Source: Betaproteobacteria bacterium (GTDB lineage Bacteria > Pseudomonadota > Gammaproteobacteria > Burkholderiales > SG8-39). Taken from it: a stretch of 5,453 bases of DNA. A program made the translations under genes and the position numbers. This document shows positions 1-5,453 of the stretch, piece after piece. Positions within the stretch are counted from its first letter, which is position 1; each line of letters begins with the position of its first letter. Below the pieces are notes generated by a model, which was given only the letters and a program-made list of their open reading frames with translations, did no database searches and was not told where the DNA came from. Location: contig SCUH01000241.1 in the NCBI GenBank assembly GCA_004298295.1, positions 1 through 5,453 on the forward strand, read 5' to 3'.

Positions 1-1
1 G

Positions 2-808
2 CGCGGCGGCGAAGTCTGCGGCGTGGTGGCGGCGTTCATCCGCTCGCTCGGCTGGAGCGCGCGCTCGCAGACCAACGCCGATTCCGACGTGCTGCAGCTG
101 CCGCTGGTGCTGCTGGCGGGACTGGGGGAACTCGCGCGCATCGGCGAGATCGTGCTCAACCCGTTCGTGGGGCCGCGCTTCAAGAGCGCGGTGATCACCA
201 CCGACCTGCCGCTCGCGCACGACCTGCCGATCGATTTCGGGCTGCAGGACACCTGCTCGAAGTGCCGCAAGTGCGCGCGCGAATGCCCCTGCAGCGCGAT
301 ATCGCACGGCGACAAGGTGCTGTTCAACGGCTACGAGATGTGGAAACCGGACGTCGAGCGCTGCACGCGCTACCGCGTCACCAATCCGCACGGCTCGGCC
401 TGCGGCCGCTGCATGAAGACCTGCCCGTACAACCACGAAGGGCTGCTCGCGCACCGCCTCTTCCTCTGGGCGGCGATCCATCTGCCGTTCACGCGACGCT
501 GGATCGTTGCGCTCGACGACCGCCTCGGCAACGGCTCGATCAACCCCGCCAAGACCTGGTGGACCGATCTCGAGATCGTGGAGGGCAGGGTCGTCACGCC
601 GCGCGGCGCCAACCGGCGCGGGCTGTCGCTCGGCAAGCCGCACAAGGCGCAGGAACTCGCCTATTACCCGGCGGCAGCGATGCCGCCGCCGGGGGCGCAG
701 GAGCCGTTTCCGGTCGATCGCAAGGCCGCGCTGGCGGCGTTTCCGGAAGCGGCCCTGCGCGCAGAGCTGCGCCGTGCGCGTCTGAACGCCGGAAGAGAGC
801 AGTGGTAA
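2..808 (+). CDS. Reductive dehalogenase (RdhA)-family corrinoid/Fe-S protein, C-terminal part (5' end outside window)
   Basis: The frame is open from the first base, so the N-terminus lies upstream; the in-frame GTG at 23 is probably an internal valine. Family members use a corrinoid and two [4Fe-4S] clusters to remove halogens reductively from organic compounds. The segment AGLGELARIGEIVLNPFVGP followed by ITTDLPLAHDLPIDFG matches the RdhA core. Cluster 1 is C-x2-C-x2-C-x3-CP, with cysteine codons at 254, 263, 272 and 284. Cluster 2 is C-x2-C-x3-CP (codons 401, 410, 422) with a more distant cysteine at 362. About 128 residues follow, including GNGSINPAKTWW and a Pro-rich then Arg/Ala-rich end. 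No flavin or ferredoxin reductase domain is fused at the C-terminus, unlike BhbA-type enzymes. The related fold of epoxyqueuosine reductase (QueG) fits less well. A Tat signal cannot be checked. The family call is firm; dehalogenase activity is inferred. Confidence 0.85.
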   Translation, partial: RGGEVCGVVAAFIRSLGWSARSQTNADSDVLQLPLVLLAGLGELARIGEIVLNPFVGPRFKSAVITTDLPLAHDLPIDFGLQDTCSKCRKCARECPCSAISHGDKVLFNGYEMWKPDVERCTRYRVTNPHGSACGRCMKTCPYNHEGLLAHRLFLWAAIHLPFTRRWIVALDDRLGNGSINPAKTWWTDLEIVEGRVVTPRGANRRGLSLGKPHKAQELAYYPAAAMPPPGAQEPFPVDRKAALAAFPEAALRAELRRARLNAGREQW

Positions 809-830
809 TCTTCCGACTTCGCTTCGCCCC

Positions 831-834
831 GGAG
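831..834 (+). promoter_or_regulatory. Shine-Dalgarno site of the Bug-type binding protein gene
   Basis: GGAG lies six bases before the ATG at 841 and fixes that start. The same frame stays open far upstream through the dehalogenase-like gene, but that part is a shadow with no family signature. Confidence 0.7.
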
Positions 835-840
835 AAAAAC

Positions 841-1800
841 ATGCTGCGCGCATTGCTGGTATCGCTCGCGCTCGTCGCCGCAATTCCCGTCGCGGCGCAG
901 GACTGGCCGGCCAAGCCGGTGAAGTTCATCGTGCCGTTTCCGCCGGGCGGCTCGGTGGATCCGCTGGCGCGCCTGGTGGGGGCGAAGCTCGGCGACGCGC
1001 TCAAGCAGCAGTTCATCGTCGAGAACAAGCCGGGCGCCTCGGGCTCGATCGGCGCCGCGCAGGTGGCAAAATCGCCTGCCGACGGCTACACCTTCCTGTA
1101 CGTGTTCGACACCCATGCGGTGAATCCCGCGCTCATCCCGAACCTGCCGTTCGACACGGCCAAGGACCTGGCGCCGGTGATGCTGGTGGGCACGGCGCCG
1201 ATGGCGATCGCCACCAGTCCGCACAAGCCCTACCGCAGTTTCGACGACGTCATCAAGGCGGCGAAGGCGAAGCCGGACACGGTCAGCATCGGCAGCGTCG
1301 GCAACGGCTCGCTCGGCCACCTGACGATGATCCTGGTGCAGCAGGCCGCCGGCATCAAGCTGGTGCACGTGCCCTACCGGGGCGGCGGCCCGATGACGCA
1401 GGACGCGCTCGGCGGCCAGGTGGAAATGGCGATCGGTTCGGTGGCGGTGCTCGCCTCGCACGTCAGGGGCGGCAAGCTGCGTGCGATCGCGGTGACCGGC
1501 GACAAGCGCTCGCCTGTCATGCCCGATGTGCCGGCACTCGCCGAGCAGGGCTTCAAGGGTTTCTCGGCGCTGGCGTGGTGGGGCATCTTCGCGCCCGCCG
1601 GGACGCCCAAGCCGATACTCGACAAGTTCCATGGCGAACTGGTCAAGGTGTTCAATCTGCCCGACGTGCGCAAGACACTGACCGATACGCTCGGCATGGA
1701 CCTGCAGGCCGGCACCCCGGAGCAGCTGCAGCAATGGCTGCTGGGCGAGATGGGGCGCTGGGGCAAGGTGGTGAAGGATAACGGCATCCGCGCCGACTGA
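841..1800 (+). CDS. Bug-family (TTT) periplasmic solute-binding protein
   Basis: This 319-residue protein is the usual size for TctC/Bug extracytoplasmic receptors of tripartite tricarboxylate transporters. These bind carboxylates or similar small organic acids in the periplasm. Residues 1-19 form a signal peptide (Arg3, hydrophobic core, VAA before Gln20). Family motifs appear in order: VPFPPGGSVDPLARLVG near the N-terminus of the mature protein, ENKPGASGSIGAAQVAKSPA, DGYTF, HVPYRGGGPMTQDALGGQVE, then RSPVMPDVPALAEQGF and GIFAPAGTPKPILDK. The ATG start is supported by a GGAG six bases upstream. It begins 32 bases after the dehalogenase-like stop, so co-transcription is likely. No TctA/TctB membrane components are in the window, so it is either an orphan receptor sharing a permease coded elsewhere or its partners lie outside. 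The ligand cannot be predicted; the context suggests a substrate of the neighbouring enzymes. Confidence 0.93.
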   Translation: MLRALLVSLALVAAIPVAAQDWPAKPVKFIVPFPPGGSVDPLARLVGAKLGDALKQQFIVENKPGASGSIGAAQVAKSPADGYTFLYVFDTHAVNPALIPNLPFDTAKDLAPVMLVGTAPMAIATSPHKPYRSFDDVIKAAKAKPDTVSIGSVGNGSLGHLTMILVQQAAGIKLVHVPYRGGGPMTQDALGGQVEMAIGSVAVLASHVRGGKLRAIAVTGDKRSPVMPDVPALAEQGFKGFSALAWWGIFAPAGTPKPILDKFHGELVKVFNLPDVRKTLTDTLGMDLQAGTPEQLQQWLLGEMGRWGKVVKDNGIRAD

Positions 1801-1840
1801 GCCGGCCGTGGGGTCGGTCGACCGCGGCGACGAAAGCCTG

Positions 1841-3253
1841 ATGAGCTCGCCCGTGTTCGCGGCCGAGCGCAGCCGCGGTCGCGATGCGCCGCTCGGCGTG
1901 TTGCACGAGCCGGCGCGCGACCTTCCCGTCTATCGTCGCTGCGACGTGCTGGTGGTCGGCGGAGGGCCCTCGGGCACTGCCGCCGCCGTTGCCGCGGCCC
2001 GGCTCGGCGCCGAGGTGATCCTGCTCGAACGTTATAACCACCTGGGCGGGCTTTCGACCGGCGGCCTCGTCATCTGGATCGATCGCATGACCGACTGGGA
2101 CGGTCGCGAAGTGATCCGTGGTTTTGCGCAGGACATCTTCGATCGCCTGCCGCCGGACGCGGTGGCAGGCCCGGCGCGCGAGGAATGGGGCTCGCGCGAC
2201 GCCGCGCGCGCCGCGCATTGGGCGCATCGCACCGCGGCTTTCCATGGCGTCGTGACATGGTCGCCGACGCTCGATCCGGAGCGCCTCAAGCTCCTGTCGC
2301 AGGAGATGGTGCTCGAGCAGAAAGTGCATCTCGCGTATCACAGCTGGGCGGCCTCCCCGGTCGTCGAGGGCGGCGCGGTGCGCGGCGCGATCTTCGAGTC
2401 GAAGGCGGGACGCCAGGCGGTGCTGGCGAAAGTGGTGGTGGACGCCACCGGCGACGGCGACCTGTTCGCGCGCGCGGGCGCGGCGTTCGAGGCGGACATC
2501 GAGCCGAACGACATCCACCACTGCATGAACACGGCGTGGCTGTTCGGCGGCGTCGACATGTCGCGCTGGCTCGAGTTCAAGGCCGGGCAGGCCGCGCAAT
2601 TCTCGCAATTCATGGCGCGCGGCCGCGACCGGCTGCGCCTGTTCGAGCGCCCGTTCGTCTCCTGGCGCAACGACATCGCACTCTTCATGGGGCCGCGGCA
2701 GTCGGGATTCTCGGCGCTCGACGTCGACGACCAGACCGAGGTCGAGATCCGCTCGCACCGGCTGATGGCCGAGCACCTCGATTTCTATCGCGCCCACGCG
2801 CCGGGATTCGAGGGCGCGTTTCTGCTGCTCTCGGCGCCGCAGCTCGGGGTGCGCCACAGCCGCAGGCTGGTCGGGGTGCGTCGCGTGACGCGCGCGCAGT
2901 GGCCCACGGCGCAGGTGTTCGATGACGAGATCGGCGTGACGCCGAGCGTGTCGCCGAAATTTCCCAACATCTCGATTCCCTACGGCAGCCTGGTGCCGCA
3001 GACGCTGGACGGCCTGCTCGCCTGCGGACGCCACATCGCCTGCGACCCGAACTCGCATGGCTTCCTGCGCGAGATCCCGCAGTGCTGGATCACCGGCCAG
3101 GCTGCGGGTGCGGGCGCCGCGCTGGCGGCGGCGCGCGGTATCGCGCCGCGCGCAGTGAACATTGCCGAACTGCAGTCGGCGCTCGCGAAGCAGGGCGTGT
3201 TCCTGCGAACCGCACAAATGGAAACGGGGGCCGTAGCCCCCGTTGCGTCGTGA
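1841..3253 (+). CDS. FAD-dependent oxidoreductase (FAD_oxidored / HdrA-like family)
   Basis: The 470-residue protein has an N-terminal Rossmann dinucleotide fold. It shows CDVLVVGGGPSGTAAA at residues 34-49 (G40-x-G42-x2-G45), the ribose-binding acidic residue E63 in VILLER, then GGLSTGG at 69-75. A second FAD motif, VVVDATGDGD, lies around 198-207. The C-terminal FAD-contact region reads LLACGRHIACD, then LREIPQCWITGQAAGAGAAL at about 409-428. This is the pattern of the FAD_oxidored family, which includes fumarate reductase/HdrA-like flavoproteins. There is no signal peptide or membrane segment, so it is probably cytoplasmic. Start: ATG at 1841 was chosen because the conserved fold begins about 30 residues later; a GTG at 1808 would add 11 residues, and neither has a clear ribosome-binding site. 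It follows the binding protein by 40 bases. The substrate is unknown; an oxidation/reduction step in the cassette or electron supply to the dehalogenase-like protein is conjecture. Confidence 0.88.
   Translation: MSSPVFAAERSRGRDAPLGVLHEPARDLPVYRRCDVLVVGGGPSGTAAAVAAARLGAEVILLERYNHLGGLSTGGLVIWIDRMTDWDGREVIRGFAQDIFDRLPPDAVAGPAREEWGSRDAARAAHWAHRTAAFHGVVTWSPTLDPERLKLLSQEMVLEQKVHLAYHSWAASPVVEGGAVRGAIFESKAGRQAVLAKVVVDATGDGDLFARAGAAFEADIEPNDIHHCMNTAWLFGGVDMSRWLEFKAGQAAQFSQFMARGRDRLRLFERPFVSWRNDIALFMGPRQSGFSALDVDDQTEVEIRSHRLMAEHLDFYRAHAPGFEGAFLLLSAPQLGVRHSRRLVGVRRVTRAQWPTAQVFDDEIGVTPSVSPKFPNISIPYGSLVPQTLDGLLACGRHIACDPNSHGFLREIPQCWITGQAAGAGAALAAARGIAPRAVNIAELQSALAKQGVFLRTAQMETGAVAPVAS
3213..3244 (-). 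terminator. Hairpin between convergent genes, likely terminator of the nirS cluster
   Basis: A perfect 9-bp stem (3223-3231 with 3236-3244, arm AACGGGGGC) closes a 4-base CGTA loop. Read on the minus strand it starts 24 bases after the cytochrome stop and is followed by GTTTCCATTTG, a modest T-rich tail. On the plus strand it lies inside the last codons of the FAD oxidoreductase and has no T-run after it. It is therefore assigned to the minus strand, although the stem could slow polymerase from either side. Confidence 0.6.
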
Positions 3254-3268
3254 AGCGGTACCGCCGCG

Positions 3269-3577
3269 TTACATCGCCAGAACCCAGGCGACGAGCTTCT
3301 TGATGTCGGCGTCGGGCACCGCAGGGTTCGGTGCCATCGGCACCTGGCCCCAGACCCCGGAGCCGCCCTTCTTGACCTTCTCCTCCAGCTTCGCCGCCAC
3401 GTTCTGGCCCTTGTATTTCTTGGCGATGTCCTTGTAGGACGGGCCAACCGACTTCTTGTCGAGCTGATGGCAGGCAAGGCAGTTGTGCTTCTTCGCCAGG
3501 GCTTCGTCGGCGCGCGCGGGGGCGGCCAGCGTGAAGCCCGCGGCGAGCGCGGCGATGATCGCGGTACGGACCAGCAT
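3269..3577 (-). CDS. nirM: c551-type class I cytochrome c (NirM-like), likely electron donor to NirS
   Basis: This is a small periplasmic monoheme cytochrome of 102 residues. Residues 1-23 are a signal peptide ending APARA, leaving about 79 mature residues, close to Pseudomonas c551. The heme site is CLACH (C33, C36, H37). VGPSYKDIAKKYKGQ follows, and GVWGQVPMAPN supplies the axial Met81; all are hallmarks of the c551/c8 group. It is the third gene of the nirS cluster, where such proteins pass electrons from the bc1 complex to cytochrome cd1. Start: ATG at 3577 is preferred because AAAGGAA sits six bases upstream. An in-frame ATG at 3592, overlapping the previous stop as ATGA, would add five residues (MKGIS) and has no comparable site. 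The gene ends 15 bases from the convergent FAD oxidoreductase. A general c551/c552 role outside denitrification is possible. Confidence 0.9.
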   Translation of the reverse strand: MLVRTAIIAALAAGFTLAAPARADEALAKKHNCLACHQLDKKSVGPSYKDIAKKYKGQNVAAKLEEKVKKGGSGVWGQVPMAPNPAVPDADIKKLVAWVLAM

Positions 3578-3582
3578 GGAAA

Positions 3583-3589
3583 TTCCTTT
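3583..3589 (-). promoter_or_regulatory. Shine-Dalgarno site deciding the cytochrome start
   Basis: On the minus strand AAAGGAA lies six bases (from GGA) before the ATG at 3577. It overlaps the last base of the NirN-like stop codon region (TGA at 3591-3589), so ribosomes finishing that gene would terminate next to this site. This favours the shorter cytochrome start over the ATG at 3592. Confidence 0.65.
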
Positions 3590-4698
3590 CATGGTGAGTG
3601 GTTTCCCAAGTGACGCTTGATCTCGTTGAAAACGTTGTATTTTCCCATAACTTTCCGCATCGATAAACGTTTCACCTCCCTCAGGGTTGACGTGTCGTAG
3701 ATGATCAGCGTGTCCGCCGTCTCCGGCAGGCTCGCCAGGGCATGACGGCCGTGGCGGTCGAAGCTGACGTCGGCGAGCGCCGTGCCGCTTGCGGCCTGCA
3801 ACCGGGCGAGGGTTTCCGGGTTTTGCCTGCCGATGGCTTCGAAGCTGCCGCGATCGAGGCTCGAGACGCGGCGCCGCACATCAAGGTGAACCACCTCGAC
3901 CCGGTCGCCGCGGCGCGCGACGCCCGCCAGCCGGCGGCCGTCGGGCAGGAGACGGAAATCGTCGATCGCCTCATCGAGCGGCGTGCGGCGTGGATTGAGG
4001 AATCCGGGAACGAAGCTGCCTTCGCGCAGCTTGTAATCGTGCACCAGCCCTTGGGCGATCTCGGGCGCCGCCGGATCGTAGGAGACTTCCCAGATTTCCC
4101 CGAGATCGGGCAGCGCAGCAACGAAGCTGCGGCGCGCCGCAGCGCTGCGCACCCGCGACACCGGCGAGGTGCGCCGTTTCGCGGCGTCGGTCGCGGCGAG
4201 CAGCTTCACGGGCTGCAGGTCCGCGTCGAGCACCACCAGCGTAGCCGGCACGGCATTGCCTGCGGCCACGAAGCGCCCGTCGGACGAAACTGCGAGGCTG
4301 CGCGTGTCGCTGCCGGCACGCACCTCGACCACGGTCTTCAGGTTCCACAGGTCGAACTTCGCGATCCAGCCCTCGCGCGAGGCGAAGAATACGTAACGCC
4401 CGTCCGGCGAGAATTGCGGCTCCCCCTGCAGTGCCGGCCGCGAGGCGAAGCGGTGGATCGGCTCGAGTCGCTCGCCGTCCAGGATCGTGACGTGATCGTC
4501 GCCCGACTCGACCACGATGAACAGGTTGAGCGGATCCGCCGCGAACGCCGGTGCGTCGGGCAGCGCGCCGGGCGCGTAATGCACGACGCGCGAGGCGCGC
4601 ATCTCCGCTTCGCCCCAGCTCGACTGCGCTGCGGCGCAAGCGCAAAAGAAAACGGCGGCGCAGAGCGCCGCCGCGGATCGCTGGGCTCTGCCGTGCAT
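3589..4698 (-). CDS. NirN-like cytochrome d1-type propeller protein without a cytochrome c domain, shortened
   Basis: This 369-residue protein is predicted periplasmic. Residues 1-24 form a signal peptide (Arg4, Arg7, hydrophobic core, AAA before Gln25). From about residue 55 it reads as a d1-heme-type beta-propeller. The best-conserved parts are QFSPDGRYVFFASREGW (95-111), FDLWNLKTVVEVRAG, TRSLAVSSDGRFVAAGN, the segment at 179-207 and the tail EVKRLSMRKVMGKYNVFNEI (341-360). These resemble NirN, the dihydro-heme d1 dehydrogenase, more than NirF. Unlike typical NirN it has no N-terminal CXXCH domain. Between about 280 and 308 it seems to lack roughly 80 residues, including the expected PHLGSGI-type His. 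Where NirN has ALHGGPKF this protein has ALQGEPQF (Gln91), so d1 heme binding is doubtful. It starts at the TGATG overlap with nirS and has no clear ribosome-binding site of its own, so translational coupling is likely. The family is fairly sure; the function is not known. Confidence 0.82.
   Translation of the reverse strand: MHGRAQRSAAALCAAVFFCACAAAQSSWGEAEMRASRVVHYAPGALPDAPAFAADPLNLFIVVESGDDHVTILDGERLEPIHRFASRPALQGEPQFSPDGRYVFFASREGWIAKFDLWNLKTVVEVRAGSDTRSLAVSSDGRFVAAGNAVPATLVVLDADLQPVKLLAATDAAKRRTSPVSRVRSAAARRSFVAALPDLGEIWEVSYDPAAPEIAQGLVHDYKLREGSFVPGFLNPRRTPLDEAIDDFRLLPDGRRLAGVARRGDRVEVVHLDVRRRVSSLDRGSFEAIGRQNPETLARLQAASGTALADVSFDRHGRHALASLPETADTLIIYDTSTLREVKRLSMRKVMGKYNVFNEIKRHLGNHSP
4644..4673 (-). 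terminator. Intrinsic-terminator-like hairpin inside the signal-peptide codons after nirS
   Basis: On the minus strand CGGCGGCGC and GCGCCGCCG (4673-4665 and 4661-4653) form a perfect all-GC 9-bp stem with a 3-base loop. It is followed at once by TTTTCTTTT (4652-4644). It starts about 25 bases after the nirS stop and lies within codons 9-19 of the NirN-like gene. This is the usual form of a rho-independent terminator. Partial readthrough would let nirS be expressed above the downstream genes. Alanine-rich GC codons can form such stems by chance, so activity is inferred. Confidence 0.55.
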
Positions 4699-5453
4699 CA
4701 ATAGATGTCGTAGGTCGTGTTCCAGACGTTGAAATGCCCGGTCGGCGTGATGATGCGCGGGTCCTTGATGACGTGCTTGAGCTTTCTCGTCTTGTCGTCG
4801 ACGATCACGAGCGCCGACTGCTGGTTCTTCGCACTCCACACCGCGAACCAAACCTCGTCGCCGGCCTTGTTGTACTCCGGCTGCACCACGCGCTTGGCGC
4901 CTTCGCCGACGCCGGCCCATTCGCCGATCGGCAGCACCTCGGGCTTCTTGTCGAGGTTGTTGATGTCGAACACCGCGATCGACTGTGCGAGCTTCGGATC
5001 CGGATTGAGCGGCGTGTCGACCCACAGGTTCTTCGACTTCGGATGCGTCTTGATGAAGAGGTTGCCGCCGCCCTGGCCGTCGATCATGCGCACGACCTTC
5101 CAGGCGTTGGCCTTGTTCTTCTTCGGATCCGTGCCGATGAGCGCGATCTTCTCGCTGCCGAGGTGGCCGGTCGCCCACACCGGCCCGAACTTCGGGTCGA
5201 CGAAGTTGGCGCCGCGCCCGGGGTGCGGGATCTTGTCGACGTCGATCAGCTTCTCGAGCTTGCCTTCCTTGGTGTCGACGACCGCGATCTTGTTCGACTG
5301 GTTGGCCGCGACCAGGAAGTAGCGCTTGGTCGAGTCCCAGCCGCCGTCGTGCAGGAACTTGGCGGCCTCGATCTCGGTGGTCTTCAGGTTGTTGATGTCC
5401 TTGTAGCTGACCAGCAGGATCTTGCCGGTCTCCTTGACGTTGATCACGAACTC
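4698..5453 (-). CDS. nirS: Cytochrome cd1 nitrite reductase NirS, C-terminal part (5' end outside window)
   Basis: NirS is the periplasmic respiratory nitrite reductase (nitrite to nitric oxide) with a cytochrome c domain and an eight-bladed d1-heme propeller. The 251 visible residues are the C-terminal part of the d1 domain. The frame runs off the window edge, entering at EFVINVKETGKILLV. Both distal-pocket histidines of the active site are present: KFLHDGG (His codon 5351-5349) and PHPGRGANF (His codon 5225-5223). Further signatures are GPVWATGHLG, LFIKTHPKS, EGAKRVVQPEYNK, GDEVWF and the C-terminal TPTGHFNVWNT. The stop TGA overlaps the next start by one base (TGATG). The c domain, signal peptide and promoter, where an FNR/DNR-type site would be expected, lie outside the window. 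The identification is firm, and nothing visible suggests an inactive protein. Confidence 0.97.
   Translation of the reverse strand, partial: EFVINVKETGKILLVSYKDINNLKTTEIEAAKFLHDGGWDSTKRYFLVAANQSNKIAVVDTKEGKLEKLIDVDKIPHPGRGANFVDPKFGPVWATGHLGSEKIALIGTDPKKNKANAWKVVRMIDGQGGGNLFIKTHPKSKNLWVDTPLNPDPKLAQSIAVFDINNLDKKPEVLPIGEWAGVGEGAKRVVQPEYNKAGDEVWFAVWSAKNQQSALVIVDDKTRKLKHVIKDPRIITPTGHFNVWNTTYDIY

Noticed and set aside
2..808. Epoxyqueuosine reductase (QueG) for the first gene
   Set aside because: QueG shares the corrinoid/Fe-S layout, but the GLGELARIG...TDLPL...PIDFG core and the long C-terminal tail fit the RdhA family better, and no HEAT-like tail is seen.
262..840. Upstream extension of the Bug-type frame through the dehalogenase-like gene, apparently a 512-residue protein
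   Set aside because: The extension is Arg-rich shadow translation; the signal peptide and Shine-Dalgarno site place the start at 841.
664..1734. Long minus-strand open frame opposite the Bug-type gene
   Set aside because: Low-complexity Arg/His-rich translation mirroring a confident plus-strand gene.
1815..1824. 10-base palindrome CGGTCGACCG between the binding protein and the oxidoreductase
   Set aside because: Short, GC-rich and single; no promoter elements around it and no second copy seen, so chance is the simplest reading.
1652..3217. Long open frame on the minus strand opposite the binding-protein end and the FAD oxidoreductase
   Set aside because: Its translation is Arg/His/Ala-rich with no family signature, as expected from the antisense of a GC-rich gene; the plus-strand genes have clear motifs.
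3673..3680. Strong Shine-Dalgarno-like GGGAGGTG on the minus strand inside the NirN-like gene
   Set aside because: The next ATG is in the same frame and too far away (about 14 bases after GGAGG), and would give only a 23-residue tail fragment; the bases encode conserved residues (REVKR).
3589..4698. Identification of the middle minus-strand gene as NirF
   Set aside because: Its C-terminus (GKYNVFNEI) and SPDGRYVFFASREGW region fit NirN; NirF ends differently, around a SPSGIFFT-type motif as I recall it.
3742..4704. 320-codon plus-strand open frame across the NirN-like gene
   Set aside because: No recognisable domain, and it lies antisense to a gene with clear d1-propeller motifs and a signal peptide.

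Overview
The window is GC-rich (roughly two-thirds G+C by eye) and densely coding. It looks like chromosome from a denitrifying proteobacterium, most likely a betaproteobacterium. The grounds are a Bug-family (tripartite tricarboxylate transporter, TTT) binding protein, a group greatly expanded in Burkholderiales, together with a cytochrome cd1 nitrite reductase and a c551-type cytochrome. No tRNA, rRNA, CRISPR array, insertion sequence or phage gene was seen, and no stretch over 300 bases lacks a gene.

Plus strand, 1-3253: three genes in the same direction with short gaps. They are the 3' part of a corrinoid/Fe-S protein of the reductive dehalogenase (RdhA) family, a periplasmic Bug-type solute-binding protein, and an FAD-dependent oxidoreductase (FAD_oxidored/HdrA-like Rossmann type). 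The arrangement suggests a catabolic cassette that captures an organic acid, possibly halogenated, and processes it reductively. The substrate cannot be read from the sequence.

Minus strand, 5453-3269: the C-terminal 251 residues of nirS (cytochrome cd1 nitrite reductase, d1 domain), then a NirN-like d1-type propeller protein, then a c551 cytochrome (nirM-like). nirS and the NirN-like gene overlap by one base (TGATG). The NirN-like stop lies just upstream of the cytochrome start, inside its Shine-Dalgarno region. All three products are expected in the periplasm. NirS reduces nitrite to NO, and the c551 cytochrome is the likely electron donor.

The two blocks converge with only 15 bases between stop codons. 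A 9-bp GC-rich hairpin, coded in the last codons of the FAD oxidoreductase, lies just past the cytochrome stop on the minus strand.

Two points deserve attention. First, the NirN-like protein has no cytochrome c domain, appears to lack a central part of the propeller, and lacks the His residues expected to hold heme d1. Second, its signal-peptide codons form a near-textbook intrinsic terminator (9-bp perfect GC stem plus TTTTCTTTT) just after nirS, which could lower expression of the downstream genes relative to nirS.
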